NCBI RefSeq assembly: GCF_032818155.1
Contig: NZ_CP102589.1
Coordinates: 854,001 to 918,000 of the forward strand
Length of the DNA: 64,000 bases
Origin: Niallia taxi
GTDB taxonomy: Bacteria > Bacillota > Bacilli > Bacillales > Cytobacillaceae
Direction: 5' to 3'
In this document: positions 46,387 through 55,444 of the stretch, piece after piece
Layout of the letters: every line of letters starts with the position of its first letter
Position numbering within the stretch: the first letter of the stretch is position 1
Notes under the pieces: model-generated
What the model was told of the DNA's origin: nothing
The model's input: the letters and a program-made list of their open reading frames with translations, nothing else
Databases searched by the model: none
Program-made: the position numbers and the translations under genes

Positions 46387-47445
46387 TTGATAGAATTATT
46401 GAAAGAGTTAACAGAGTTACATGGACCATGCGGATTTGAAGATGATGTTGCGGCATTTATAGCAAGCAGGCTGCGCGTCCATGTTGATACAATTGATGTA
46501 GATGGTGCAGGCAACTTAATTGTTACGAAAAAGGGCAGTAAGCCTGGTCCCAAAATCGTAATCGCTGCACATATGGATGAAGTTGGCTTTATCGTCAAAA
46601 AAGTGGAGGATAATGGGCTGATTCGTTTTGAAAAATTAGGCGGGCATGATGACAGAATATTGCTGTCACAGCGTGTGCAAATTAAAACAAAACAGGGGAT
46701 GCGAGCTGGTGTCATTGGCACGATTTCTGCACATATGGTTAAATTTGATGACGCACAAAAGGTTCGCACACATAAACAGCAATACATAGATGCTGGTGCT
46801 ACAAGCAAAAAAGAGGCAGAGGACCTAGGCATTGAAGTAGGAGATTCTATCGTCTGGCATCCTCATTTCGATATGCTGACAGAGAGCCGCTTCAGCAGCA
46901 AGGCCTTTGACGACAGAGCAGGCTGCGCCTGTTTGATTAAAGTGCTAGAAGAATTGAACACAGATGACTTTGCAGGGGAAATAGTCGGTGCTTTCACTGT
47001 TCAGGAGGAAGTCGGTTTAAGGGGAGCAAGGGTTGTCAGCCATCAGATAAGCGCAGATGTAGCGATTGCGCTTGATACAACGGCAGTTAGTGACACGCCT
47101 GAGGAGATGATGGACAAGACACTTGCCTTAGGTGCAGGCACTGGTATAAAAATTATGGACTTCAGTTTAATCTCCAATAGGAAGGTGAGAGAACAGCTTC
47201 AACTCCTTGCAAAGGAACAGAATATCCCTTATCAGCTTGAGGTGTTTCCTGGAATTGGCACAGATGCAGGAGAATTGAGCCTCGCAGGAAAAGGGATTCC
47301 TACAGGGGTGCTCTCCATACCATCGAGATATGCTCATTCCCCGAATGAAGTGATAGACATAAATGATTTCCAGGCAACAAAGGATCTATTGAAAGTATTT
47401 ATTCTGCACATGAAGAAGGCGGAAGAGTATAAGTTTCAAATTTAA
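46387..47445 (+). CDS. M42-family metallo-aminopeptidase (YtoP/FrvX-like)
   Basis: About 352 residues. TTG at 46387 has GGGGTG at 6 nt; the GTG at 46378 lies inside that site. Metal and catalytic motifs of the M42 family are complete: A-A-H-M-D-E-V-G (His and Asp ligands), F-D-D-R-A-G-C (bridging Asp), Q-E-E-V-G-L-R-G (Glu pair), A-L-D-T (Asp) and R-Y-A-H-S-P (His). These are cytosolic dodecameric aminopeptidases that trim peptides. The neighbours give no specific pathway. Confidence 0.9.
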   Translation: MIELLKELTELHGPCGFEDDVAAFIASRLRVHVDTIDVDGAGNLIVTKKGSKPGPKIVIAAHMDEVGFIVKKVEDNGLIRFEKLGGHDDRILLSQRVQIKTKQGMRAGVIGTISAHMVKFDDAQKVRTHKQQYIDAGATSKKEAEDLGIEVGDSIVWHPHFDMLTESRFSSKAFDDRAGCACLIKVLEELNTDDFAGEIVGAFTVQEEVGLRGARVVSHQISADVAIALDTTAVSDTPEEMMDKTLALGAGTGIKIMDFSLISNRKVREQLQLLAKEQNIPYQLEVFPGIGTDAGELSLAGKGIPTGVLSIPSRYAHSPNEVIDINDFQATKDLLKVFILHMKKAEEYKFQI

Positions 47446-47458
47446 TAGTTTTTCGGGT

Positions 47459-47487
47459 TGGGACGGCTTTAGGCTGTCCCCTTTTTA
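47459..47487. terminator. Terminator between convergent genes
   Basis: GGGACGGCTT and AGGCTGTCCC pair (47460-47480), then CTTTTT. It serves the peptidase gene and lies at the end of the sigma-factor gene. Confidence 0.8.
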
Positions 47488-47976
47488 CTTTGCAGCAAGC
47501 AGGAGCCTTTTCAGTTTTATTATTGCTCCTTTTTTCCAGCCCTTTACGGCAGACTTGCTAACATTCTCCTTTGCAGCAATTTCACTTATTGTTAATTGCT
47601 TTATAAATGTATAAATAACCCATTTTTCTTCCTTTCTGGTGAGCGATTTGCACAATGTTCGTATATATTGCTCATCGTCTGTAAAAGTAAAAGCAATAGC
47701 AGCTGTTTCCCAAAAAGACTCCTCTGGATAAACGTTTCGCTGCTCTTCCTTTGAACGGCGCTTCAGTTCATCAAGAAGCCGTCCTTTCATGTGCATATAT
47801 AAGTAAGAGCTGAACCTTCCCTTTTCTTGCTTGTAATTTTCGTGTGCCTCCCAAATGCTGATTAACCCTATCTGCATAAATTCCTCTTTATTCTTATAAA
47901 TTGCTAGCTTCTTTAGCATATGATGAATCATTGGTGTATACTGTTCTACTAATATTTGATACTCACTGTCTATCAT
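47485..47976 (-). CDS. Minor sigma-70-family sigma factor (SigH/ComX- or SigO-like)
   Basis: 163 residues from the ATG at 47976 (AAGGAAG at 6 nt); a longer frame to 48036 has no ribosome site. Region 2 is recognisable (M-Q-I-G-L-I-S-I-W-E-A, then R-F-S-S-Y-L-Y-M-H-M-K-G-R-L-L-D), and region 4 ends with I-S-E-I-A-A-K-E-N-V-S-K-S-A-V-K-G-W. There is no region 1 or clear region 3. Size and layout recall the SigH-type competence sigma factors of Firmicutes and the SigO group. No anti-sigma gene adjoins. A link with the ComK homologue in this window is only a thought. Confidence 0.75.
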   Translation of the reverse strand: MIDSEYQILVEQYTPMIHHMLKKLAIYKNKEEFMQIGLISIWEAHENYKQEKGRFSSYLYMHMKGRLLDELKRRSKEEQRNVYPEESFWETAAIAFTFTDDEQYIRTLCKSLTRKEEKWVIYTFIKQLTISEIAAKENVSKSAVKGWKKGAIIKLKRLLLAAK

Positions 47977-48287
47977 GGGAACTTCCTTTTCTTGAAAAAG
48001 CGCTTTTCCATGTTTTTTCCTAGGTGCTTTTACCATATAAGAAAGCTAAGGAAGAAGCGAACAGGGAAAATCTATGTTTCTCTTCTTAATAAAAGGAAAT
48101 ATATGGATAATACCTAAGAAACCGCCGTTTACCCTTAAATAAACATACATATTCATACAACCTTTACATAAGTGCCAAATTAGCTTAACATGCCGCTGCT
48201 AAACTATCTGGGAATGAATTGTATATAAAGATTCCCTTGCTTTTTTAGGGAATTTATCCAATAAAAAATGCAAGGGAGTTTAAGCGA
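47977..48287 (+). other. Divergent intergenic region
   Basis: Between the sigma-factor gene and the UDP-glucose dehydrogenase gene. It contains an imperfect CRE-like palindrome (AAAAGCGCTTTT near 47997-48008), AT-rich sequence and the GGGAG ribosome site of the dehydrogenase. No gene is supported. Confidence 0.35.
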
Positions 48288-49613
48288 ATGGAGATTACAG
48301 TAGCAGGTACAGGTTATGTAGGTTTAGTGACAGGCGTTTGTTTAGCAGAGGCAGGTCATGTGGTGACGTGTGTGGATCCCATTCAGGAAAAGATTGACCT
48401 TTTGAATAAAGGAATTTCTCCTATATATGAGCCTCAGCTAGATGACCTGATTTCCAGAAACAAAAAATCAGGGAACCTGTTTTTTACAACAGACTATAAG
48501 CATGCATATGCGAATACAAGCGTCATTATCATCGGTGTCGGCACACCGGAAAATGAGGACGGTTCTGCAAATCTTACATATCTTTACACAGTTGCAAGAC
48601 AAATTGCCGAAACAGCCATAAGAGACTGTTTAGTTGTCATCAAGTCTACTGTTCCTATTGGTACAAATGACAAGATAGAAGCATTTATGAGGGAGCATGT
48701 AAAACAGGGAATTAACGTGGAGGTTGCGGCAAATCCTGAATTTCTGGCGCAAGGCACTGCTGTCAGGGATACATTAAATGCTTCTAGAATTGTTATCGGT
48801 ACTGAGTCAAAAGCAGCAGAGCAGCTTTTGACTGAAATCTATCAGCCGTTTCAGCAGCCAATTTTAACGATGGGCCGCAGAAGTGCGGAAATGGTCAAGT
48901 ATGCGTCAAATGACTTCCTTGCACTCAAGATTTCTTTTGTTAATGACATTGCGAATTTATGTGAGACAGTCGGCGCGAATATCGATGATGTGACGAAAGG
49001 GATGAGCATGGACAGCAGAATCGGCGACAAATTCCTTCAGGCAGGCATCGGTTATGGCGGTTCCTGTTTTCCAAAGGATACAAAGGCGCTGCACTGGCTG
49101 TCAGAGGAAGAGGGCTATGTTCTTCGTACTGTAAAAGCAGCAATAGAGGTTAATGAAAAACAGAAATTCAAACTCATCAAGAAAGCAAGGAAAGACTTTT
49201 CAAGCTTTGCAGGTTTAAAGGTAGCTGTATTAGGCGTTACCTTTAAGCCTGGTACAGATGACTTGAGGGAGGCTCCTTCCATTCCGAATGTTCGCCTGCT
49301 TTTAAATGAAGGGGCAAAGGTGCATGTCTATGATCCTGTTGGAGAAAAGAACTTTCAAAAAATTTACCCGACAGAAGTGGAGTTTACTGCGAGCATAGAA
49401 GAGGCTTTAAAAGATGCAGATATTTGTTTTGTATTTACAGAATGGCCTGAGATAAAGAATATGCCAGTAACCAAGTTTGCAGAAAATATGAAAACTCCGT
49501 ACGTATATGACGGCAGAAACTGCTATTCGCTTCATGCTGCGGAAAAGGCAGGAATTCATTACAGATCAATCGGCCGTCCTGCCGTGAACGAAAAGGTGCT
49601 GCAAAATAATTAA
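48288..49613 (+). CDS. UDP-glucose 6-dehydrogenase
   Basis: 441 residues. The N-terminal NAD-binding fold has V-A-G-T-G-Y-V-G-L-V-T-G (residues 5-16), the central helix has N-P-E-F-L-A-Q-G-T-A (about 149-158), and the catalytic Cys260 sits in G-Y-G-G-S-C-F-P-K-D. It oxidises UDP-glucose to UDP-glucuronate for teichuronic acid or exopolysaccharide synthesis (TuaD/YwqF group). It is alone here, not in the polysaccharide cluster at 7-12 kb, but could supply it. Confidence 0.93.
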   Translation: MEITVAGTGYVGLVTGVCLAEAGHVVTCVDPIQEKIDLLNKGISPIYEPQLDDLISRNKKSGNLFFTTDYKHAYANTSVIIIGVGTPENEDGSANLTYLYTVARQIAETAIRDCLVVIKSTVPIGTNDKIEAFMREHVKQGINVEVAANPEFLAQGTAVRDTLNASRIVIGTESKAAEQLLTEIYQPFQQPILTMGRRSAEMVKYASNDFLALKISFVNDIANLCETVGANIDDVTKGMSMDSRIGDKFLQAGIGYGGSCFPKDTKALHWLSEEEGYVLRTVKAAIEVNEKQKFKLIKKARKDFSSFAGLKVAVLGVTFKPGTDDLREAPSIPNVRLLLNEGAKVHVYDPVGEKNFQKIYPTEVEFTASIEEALKDADICFVFTEWPEIKNMPVTKFAENMKTPYVYDGRNCYSLHAAEKAGIHYRSIGRPAVNEKVLQNN

Positions 49614-49624
49614 TTCACATAAGT

Positions 49625-49683
49625 AAAAAAGAAAATGAAGCAAGAATCATGATTCGAGATTCTTTTGCTTCATTTTCTTTTTT
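49625..49683. terminator. Bidirectional terminator
   Basis: AAAAAAGAAAATGAAGCAA pairs with TTGCTTCATTTTCTTTTTT, extended inside by GAATC/GATTC. The 3' arm also encodes the Lys-rich C-terminus of the minus-strand gene. Confidence 0.85.
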
Positions 49684-49853
49684 GCTTTTTGCTTAATTGT
49701 CTGTGCCCATTTAATCAGAGCTGTTCCATTCATCAATCCCCAAATGATAACAGGTGCAATAATATTCAAGCCAAGCACTATGTAAACAACCATCCAAATG
49801 AACCATTTCGCATTCAAGATATATTCATAAATCCATGTATGATAAAAATTCAT
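49647..49853 (-). CDS. Small membrane protein with basic tail
   Basis: 68 residues from the ATG at 49853 (AGGAG at 9 nt; the TTG at 49859 is too close). One long or two short hydrophobic helices span about 15-45, and the tail is Lys-rich (K-Q-K-A-K-K-K-M-K-Q-K). I do not recognise it. It is divergent from gerKA. Some ger loci have a small two-helix D subunit, but this gene is on the opposite strand and not obviously similar. Confidence 0.6.
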   Translation of the reverse strand: MNFYHTWIYEYILNAKWFIWMVVYIVLGLNIIAPVIIWGLMNGTALIKWAQTIKQKAKKKMKQKNLES

Positions 49854-50069
49854 TGGCAAATACTCCTTAATATAAATAAATTTCTATAATATAACAATTT
49901 TGCTGTAAGGATTTATCTTCTATTCCTTTTCTTCAACATAATTAGTCAGCTTTATACATTTTTCGGCAAAAAGAATAGAACTGCAAATAGTTGGTTATGA
50001 AGGATAATGATGCCGTTTCAGCCGCTAAATGACTAACAAAGATTTTTTGCAGATTGAGGGTGAGGATTA

Positions 50070-51782
50070 ATGGTATCAAACAATAGTACACAGCATGATT
50101 TCACGAACTCGTTAACCTATAACAGCTCTATCATTAAAGAGCTTCTTTCAGGCAGTGCCGATTTTATTGAACGGAAAGTTACCTTTTTAGAAAAGAAGAA
50201 TGTTCATGCCACTTGTTTTTATATTGATGGACTTGTGAACACACAGATTATTGAAAAGATTGTTCAAGCGTTGATGTTTGAAGGAAATGAAGTTATTCTC
50301 CGAAATGATCTTGATACGTTTAACATCGAGAGCCTTTTGGAGGAGCATGTTCTCATGAATACTAATTTCATTGAGACAACAGAGCTTGAAAGTGCTATTA
50401 AAGCAATTTTGTCTGGGGATACAGTCCTCCTTGTCGACGGCTGCAAGAAGGCCTTTCAAATACCCACAAAGGGCTGGGCTGCAAGAAGTGTGTCAGAGCC
50501 ACAAGCAGAGCAGGTAGTGCGTGGACCGCGGGATGGTTTTACCGAAACTATTCGCGTAAATACTGCGCTCGTTAGGAGAAGAATCCGGGACACTGGCTTT
50601 AGAATCGAAGAATTAAATATTGGCAAACGCACGAAAACAGACATAAATATTGCCTACATAAATGGTGTAGTAAAAAAAGGGCTAGTGGACGAGGTGAAGG
50701 AACGCCTTGAAAAAATTGATATTGACGGCATTTTAGAGAGCGGCTATATCGAGGAAATGATCAGGGATGCTCCATTATCACCTTTCACGACAATCATGAG
50801 TACAGAGCGCCCTGATAAGGTTGCTTCCTCCTTACTTGAGGGCAGGGTTGCGATATTTGTTGATAATACGCCATTTGTGCTTATAGTACCTACATATTTC
50901 TGGGAGTTTCTGCAGGCAAGTGATGATTATTATTTAGGCTTCATGGCGGGCAGCTTTTTTCGAATCGTCCGGTACACAGCCTTTATTCTCAGTTTAACAC
51001 TGACATCTATCTATATTATGCTTGTCAGCTTTCATCAGGAAATGATTCCAACCCCATTAGCACTGACAATTGCCTCAGGTCGTGAGGTTGTTCCATTTCC
51101 TGTTTTGCTGGAGGCTTTGCTGATGGAATTGACGTTTGAGCTTATGCGGGAAGCTGGTTTGCGCATGCCAAAGCCAGTCGGTTCTGCAGTGAGCATCGTC
51201 GGTTCGCTTGTTATCGGTCAAGCTGCAGTTCAAGCGGGAATTGTTTCTCCATTTATGGTTATTATCGTCGCAACTACAGGGATTTCTTCGTTTGTTATCC
51301 CGAACTATTCGGCTTCTTATTCTATTCGTCTTGTTCGATTTCCGTTGTTGTTAGCATCAGGAACACTAGGGCTTCTTGGCTTTGCGTCCATGTTTGCTCT
51401 TATCGCTATTCATGCCTTAAGTCTTCGTTCCTTCGGGGAATCGTACCTGTCACCGGCTACCCCGTTCCAGCCGCAAGACCAGAAGGATACGGTTATCCGC
51501 ATGCCGTGGTGGGCTATGAAAAAGCGGCCATCAATAGCCGACGGTGACACATCAAGGCTTGGGGAAGCCCGATCACCCCAGCCTCCTAAAGGAAAGGAAG
51601 AAGAGGATTCACAGTCGAAGAAGGATGAAGCTTCTGATCGAAATGAACCAGAAAGCATTGGACAAACGGAGACAAGGGAAGGTAGCAGCAAGCAAAAGGC
51701 ACAAAAGCAAGACAATGTCACAGGTGTTAGACAGCTAAAAACAAGAAAAGCGAAAAAAGGAAAAGGGGATGATAAGGAATGA
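50070..51782 (+). CDS. gerKA: Spore germinant receptor subunit A
   Basis: 570 residues, GerA family. A cytoplasmic N-terminal domain (about 1-290, with R-G-P-R-D-G-F-T-E and the typical R-R-R-I-R) precedes about five membrane helices (roughly 300-450, containing P-T-P-L-A-L-T-I-A and G-R-E-x-V-P-F-P). A long hydrophilic C-tail (about 480-570) is rich in Glu, Lys, Gln and Ser. It is part of the inner-membrane nutrient receptor of dormant spores. Gene order A-C-B matches B. subtilis gerK. The GerK name is by order; the nutrient is unknown. Confidence 0.9.
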   Translation: MVSNNSTQHDFTNSLTYNSSIIKELLSGSADFIERKVTFLEKKNVHATCFYIDGLVNTQIIEKIVQALMFEGNEVILRNDLDTFNIESLLEEHVLMNTNFIETTELESAIKAILSGDTVLLVDGCKKAFQIPTKGWAARSVSEPQAEQVVRGPRDGFTETIRVNTALVRRRIRDTGFRIEELNIGKRTKTDINIAYINGVVKKGLVDEVKERLEKIDIDGILESGYIEEMIRDAPLSPFTTIMSTERPDKVASSLLEGRVAIFVDNTPFVLIVPTYFWEFLQASDDYYLGFMAGSFFRIVRYTAFILSLTLTSIYIMLVSFHQEMIPTPLALTIASGREVVPFPVLLEALLMELTFELMREAGLRMPKPVGSAVSIVGSLVIGQAAVQAGIVSPFMVIIVATTGISSFVIPNYSASYSIRLVRFPLLLASGTLGLLGFASMFALIAIHALSLRSFGESYLSPATPFQPQDQKDTVIRMPWWAMKKRPSIADGDTSRLGEARSPQPPKGKEEEDSQSKKDEASDRNEPESIGQTETREGSSKQKAQKQDNVTGVRQLKTRKAKKGKGDDKE

Positions 51783-52993
51783 AGAAAATCATCCTTTTCC
51801 ATGTGTTGCTGGCAATGCTTCTCCTGCTTGGGGCTTGCTCAGGAAAAAGAGAAATCAGTGATTTAGCTTTAGTAATGGCAGTTGGAATTGATAAAGGTGA
51901 AAAGGAAGGGACAGTTAAGGTGACAGCCCAGGTGGCAAGACCAGCAGATGCTCGTGGTCAGACTGGGGCACCGTCTGGACAATCTGGTGAGGCTGTTTGG
52001 TCTGTGGAAACAGAAGGTGAGTCCATCTTTGAGGCAATCCGCCAAATGTCTAGCTTTTCTTCGCGAAGAGTGTTTTGGGCACATAACTTTATCATTGTTA
52101 TTAACGAAGAAGTGGCAAAGGAAGGAATAGGTGACGTAATCGACTTTTTCACACGTAACCCAGAGCTGCGAATGAGAACATGGGTTGCTGTAACGCCGCA
52201 AACAGCAAGTGAAGTCATCTCCACAGTAACAAGTCTTGAATTGATACCAGGTGAAGCACTTGCAAAGCTTTTCCGGTATACAACCATCTCCAATCAAGCT
52301 CCAAGAACAGTAATTATGGATGTTTTGAGTGCATACTTAAGTGAGTCAACAGAGCCGCTGCTTGCAAGACTTGATTTTGAAAAAAGCAAAATTGACAGCA
52401 AGGCACCAGATAAGGGAGCCCAAGCAAATCAGGTTGTTCTTGCAGGGGCAGGTGTATTTAAAGAAGACAAGCTTGTTGGAATATTAAAGCCAGAAGAACT
52501 GAGAGGGGTCCTTATCTTCACGGAAAAGATTGATTCAGGTGTGGCTGTAGTCGGCTGTCCTGTTAATTCTAACGCTCCCCTCAGTGTAGAATTAACCAAC
52601 CAAAGCTTCGAAGTAAAGCCAAAATACAAGGATGGAAACATCAGCTATGATGCCGCCTTTCAAGCGAAAATTCGTGTTGTGGAGGCTGGTTGTGCCTTAG
52701 ATCTTTCCGATGAAAAACAAGTGAAGAAGCTTGAAAGCTCTGTTGAGAAAGAGCTTTCAAGCCAAATAAATACTACAGTTACTAAAATCCAAAAGGATTA
52801 TAAGTCAGATGTATTAGAATTAGGAAAGGTTTTTCAAAATGAATACCCATATGAATGGAAGCATTATGCTAGTTCCTGGGAGGATATCTTTCCTGAGGTG
52901 AAAATAAACTTGCAAGTAACTGCCAAATTAGAAAGCGGATCACTTCTTTATAAACCGACAACGTCAGGCAAAAAGGAGAAAGAAGAAAAATGA
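51779..52993 (+). CDS. gerKC: Spore germinant receptor lipoprotein subunit C
   Basis: 404 residues with a lipoprotein signal peptide and lipobox L-L-L-G-A-C (Cys20). Family motifs are D-L-A-L-V-M-A-V-G-I-D-K near residues 28-39 and R-R-V-F-W-A-H near 95. It is the lipid-anchored outer subunit of the GerA-type receptor. The start overlaps gerKA by 4 bp and the end overlaps gerKB by 4 bp, so the three are coupled. Confidence 0.92.
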   Translation: MKKIILFHVLLAMLLLLGACSGKREISDLALVMAVGIDKGEKEGTVKVTAQVARPADARGQTGAPSGQSGEAVWSVETEGESIFEAIRQMSSFSSRRVFWAHNFIIVINEEVAKEGIGDVIDFFTRNPELRMRTWVAVTPQTASEVISTVTSLELIPGEALAKLFRYTTISNQAPRTVIMDVLSAYLSESTEPLLARLDFEKSKIDSKAPDKGAQANQVVLAGAGVFKEDKLVGILKPEELRGVLIFTEKIDSGVAVVGCPVNSNAPLSVELTNQSFEVKPKYKDGNISYDAAFQAKIRVVEAGCALDLSDEKQVKKLESSVEKELSSQINTTVTKIQKDYKSDVLELGKVFQNEYPYEWKHYASSWEDIFPEVKINLQVTAKLESGSLLYKPTTSGKKEKEEK

Positions 52994-54102
52994 AGGTACA
53001 AATAACGAATGGCATGTTCATGGCTTTGATTATTAATATGCTTTATGCAAAATCAATTGGCCTGACACAAGGCATCATGGCAAGAGAAGTGGGCGGCGAT
53101 ATGTGGATTTCAACAATCATTTCTTCTGTACAGGGGATTGTCATTATGGCAGTCGTGATACTTGCTATTAAAAGACTGCCTAATGGGGATATGATTGATC
53201 AATATGAAAAAATCTTAGGTAAATGGATTAGCAAAGGTATCGCATTTCTTGTTTTTTTGTTTTTCTTAGGAGCATATGGTTCGATTATGGCGACCTTCGT
53301 TTATCATTTGAAGGATTATTTCCTGCCAGAATCAAATATCATTCTGTTCATTGTTGCCGCGTTTTTAATTGGCACATATGCGATCCATTTTGGATTAGAG
53401 GTAATTGCTAGAATGGCACTGATTGGGGTATTTTCAGTGATGGCCTTAAATATTTTACTTTTGGCAGGCTCTATTAGTGAGTTCGATATTAAGGAATTAC
53501 AGCCAACATTTTCTTCCGGCTTTTTATCTACCGTGTGGGCAAGCAGGCATCATGATACAGACTGGGCGATAGCAACAATGATGACTTGCATGATTTTGCC
53601 GCTTGTAAGAGACAATACGACTTGGATTAGATCAAGTACATCAGGTCTGATTTTTAGCGGCGTGATTATTGTCATGTGGCCCATTTTGGAGGTTGGCGTT
53701 CTTTCGCCAGAAGTTGCGGCCCAATATATCGTTTCGTGTATGCAGATGGCGAGAAGCGCAGAAATCGGCTTGTTCTTGCATCGCTATGAGATGATTATGA
53801 TTGCCTTTTTTGCTTTATCAATATTAACGCAAATTATGATGACATTTTTATGCTCCTCCATCGCAGTCCAAAAGATTATTGGTCTGAAGGATTATCGGCC
53901 AGTCATTATTCCAGTTGGAATTGTCCTTAGTGCTTTCAGCTATTGGATGGTAGGAAGCCATCACAGGGCAATGGGAATTATTGAAAATGAATGGGTGCTT
54001 GTCTCTTTAAGTCTTGCAATCGGACTTCCAGGTATGTTATTTGTTTTGGGGGCAATCTTTAAGAAGAAGCTGAAAAAAGATCAGGAACCAAAATCAGTTT
54101 AA
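52990..54102 (+). CDS. gerKB: Spore germinant receptor subunit B (permease-like)
   Basis: 370 residues with ten membrane helices, of the GerAB branch of the APC superfamily. The N-terminus I-T-N-G-M-F-M-A-L-I-I-N and the G-G-D-M-W-I-S segment are typical. GerB subunits bind the germinant amino acid or sugar in their membrane pocket. The ATG overlaps the gerKC stop. A 32-codon single-helix frame follows 40 bp downstream. Confidence 0.92.
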   Translation: MKVQITNGMFMALIINMLYAKSIGLTQGIMAREVGGDMWISTIISSVQGIVIMAVVILAIKRLPNGDMIDQYEKILGKWISKGIAFLVFLFFLGAYGSIMATFVYHLKDYFLPESNIILFIVAAFLIGTYAIHFGLEVIARMALIGVFSVMALNILLLAGSISEFDIKELQPTFSSGFLSTVWASRHHDTDWAIATMMTCMILPLVRDNTTWIRSSTSGLIFSGVIIVMWPILEVGVLSPEVAAQYIVSCMQMARSAEIGLFLHRYEMIMIAFFALSILTQIMMTFLCSSIAVQKIIGLKDYRPVIIPVGIVLSAFSYWMVGSHHRAMGIIENEWVLVSLSLAIGLPGMLFVLGAIFKKKLKKDQEPKSV

Positions 54103-54142
54103 TAGGTACGATTAGTTTATATAGATAAGGGATGGAAGTTTA

Positions 54143-54241
54143 GTGGAGAAATCATTTGCTTCAGGCTGCTTTTGGGGCATTATTATATCTATTCCAATAT
54201 GGATTATGGTCATTTGGCTGATAACAAAGTTGTTGGTTTAG
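54143..54241 (+). CDS. Possible 32-aa single-helix membrane peptide after gerKB
   Basis: Frame M-E-K-S-F-A-S-G-C-F... ends K-L-L-V-stop, from GTG at 54143 with a GGAAG sequence 5 nt upstream. Almost all of it is one hydrophobic helix with three Trp. It could be a small accessory of the germinant receptor or the end of the operon mRNA without function. Length alone does not exclude chance, so confidence is modest. Confidence 0.4.
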   Translation: MEKSFASGCFWGIIISIPIWIMVIWLITKLLV

Positions 54242-54387
54242 TCAGATGATATTTAAGGCTAGTCCTTTTATGTTTTTTATGTAAAATTCAAGCATATATG
54301 CGCATATGATAGAAGACAGAAGGGAGGTTTTGAAGGGTTTATACATAAAAATCGACACAAAGAGCGTATTTACGGGGAGGAGATAGT

Positions 54388-54768
54388 TTGGGTGAAGTAA
54401 TTCCAAAATCGATGATTAATGGCAAGGTTGTCATCTGGACATATGTCGAGCAGCTTCAACTTTCTGTGGAATGGTATTCCTACATACTAGAAATGGAACC
54501 AACGGAAAGGCATGATGCTGCCTACTTCTTTACCATTAATGAACACACAAAATTGGCACTATGCAACCGGTATATGAGGAATCCTAAGTATGAGCTGCCT
54601 GTTAATGACTGCTTGGACCTGCAGGCAGATGACATATTTGAGACACATCGCCAGCTTGAGGCAAAGGGTGTGCTAGTCGGTCCTGTTGATAACCCATTCC
54701 CAACCTATTATGAATTTTATTTTGTTGACATAGAAAACAATAAAATACGAATCCATGGCTTTGAATAA
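54388..54768 (+). CDS. VOC (glyoxalase/bleomycin-resistance) superfamily protein
   Basis: 126 residues from TTG, with GGGAGGAG at 5 nt. The pattern of the two beta-alpha-beta-beta-beta modules is present: L-S-V-E-W-Y-S-Y-I-L early, then D-D-I-F-E-T-H-R-Q-L-E-A-K-G, and the C-terminal Y-Y-E-F-Y-F-V-D-I-E-N-N-K-I-R-I-H-G. The substrate is not predictable; the family includes dioxygenases, lyases and drug-binding proteins. Confidence 0.8.
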   Translation: MGEVIPKSMINGKVVIWTYVEQLQLSVEWYSYILEMEPTERHDAAYFFTINEHTKLALCNRYMRNPKYELPVNDCLDLQADDIFETHRQLEAKGVLVGPVDNPFPTYYEFYFVDIENNKIRIHGFE

Positions 54769-54773
54769 TAAAA

Positions 54774-54787
54774 TGTAAGCGCTTTTA
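54774..54787 (+). promoter_or_regulatory. CRE-like site (CcpA box)
   Basis: TGTAAGCGCTTTTA matches the consensus TGAAAGCGCTTTCA in 12 of 14 positions. It lies in the intergenic space 85 bp before the Pro/Gly-rich gene, a plausible place for carbon-catabolite control. Confidence 0.55.
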
Positions 54788-54871
54788 GTTATATTTATTT
54801 TTCCTGGTTTTTTGTCACCAATCTAGGCGGAATGCATACATTAAAGCATCAAAACCGAAAGGGGATTACGT

Positions 54872-55342
54872 ATGTCTTATCCGTCTAATTATCCATATTA
54901 TATTACGAATGACCAAAATCCATATCGAATAGGGGGAGGATCATTTTTCCCGAATCCTGGCCCTCCAAGCGGTCCGCCGCCATTTCAACCAGGAGGCCCA
55001 TCAGGTGGACCACCACCGTTTCAACCAGGAGGACCTTCCTTCCAGCCTGATTTTGGCGGAGGCTCAGGTGGAGATCAATATGGCCCGCCATCAGGACCTC
55101 CACCGTCCTTTGTTCCACAGGCTCAGCAATTGCAAGGAGCACAAACTTTTGCGATTGATCCTGGTGCCATGAGAAGATGCAGGTTCCGCTATACGTATGT
55201 TTGGCTGCGTAACGGCAGCTCCTTCTGGTTCTATCCAACCTTTATCGGCAGAACTTCTGTTGCGGGATGGCGCTGGAGAAACAACCGCTGGGTTTACTAC
55301 GGCACAGATGCAGACCGCATTGTGTCCTTCCAATGTACGTGA
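54872..55342 (+). CDS. Pro/Gly-rich protein with conserved aromatic C-terminal domain
   Basis: 156 residues. Residues 20-90 are low-complexity, with two repeats of the type P-S-G-(G)-P-P-P-F-Q-P-G-G and further Gly/Pro/Gln. Residues 100-156 form a compact region rich in Arg, Trp, Tyr and Phe (C-R-F-R-Y-T-Y-V-W-L-R-N-G, ending S-F-Q-C-T) with two Cys that could form a disulfide. There is no signal peptide. The design suits a spore-coat or surface protein, and the germination operon is nearby, but the family is not recognised. Confidence 0.65.
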   Translation: MSYPSNYPYYITNDQNPYRIGGGSFFPNPGPPSGPPPFQPGGPSGGPPPFQPGGPSFQPDFGGGSGGDQYGPPSGPPPSFVPQAQQLQGAQTFAIDPGAMRRCRFRYTYVWLRNGSSFWFYPTFIGRTSVAGWRWRNNRWVYYGTDADRIVSFQCT

Positions 55343-55364
55343 ACATAAAATGAATGGTTAGTCG

Positions 55365-55417
55365 CGGCTTTCGTGGATTAGCAGTTTATTCTGCTCTTTT
55401 ACGAAGGCCGTTTTCTA
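55365..55417 (+). terminator. Terminator after the Pro/Gly-rich gene
   Basis: CGGCTTTCGT (55365-55374) pairs with ACGAAGGCCG (55401-55410) with one bulge; an inner GCAG...CTGC stem and a T-rich tail follow. Confidence 0.65.
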
Positions 55418-55444
55418 ATTTTAGTTTGATTAGGTTTTTTAAAT

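Noticed and set aside
47997..48010. CRE-like AAAAGCGCTTTT before the minor sigma-factor gene
   Set aside because: About 10 of 14 matches and a simple AT-rich palindrome; too weak to list as a site.
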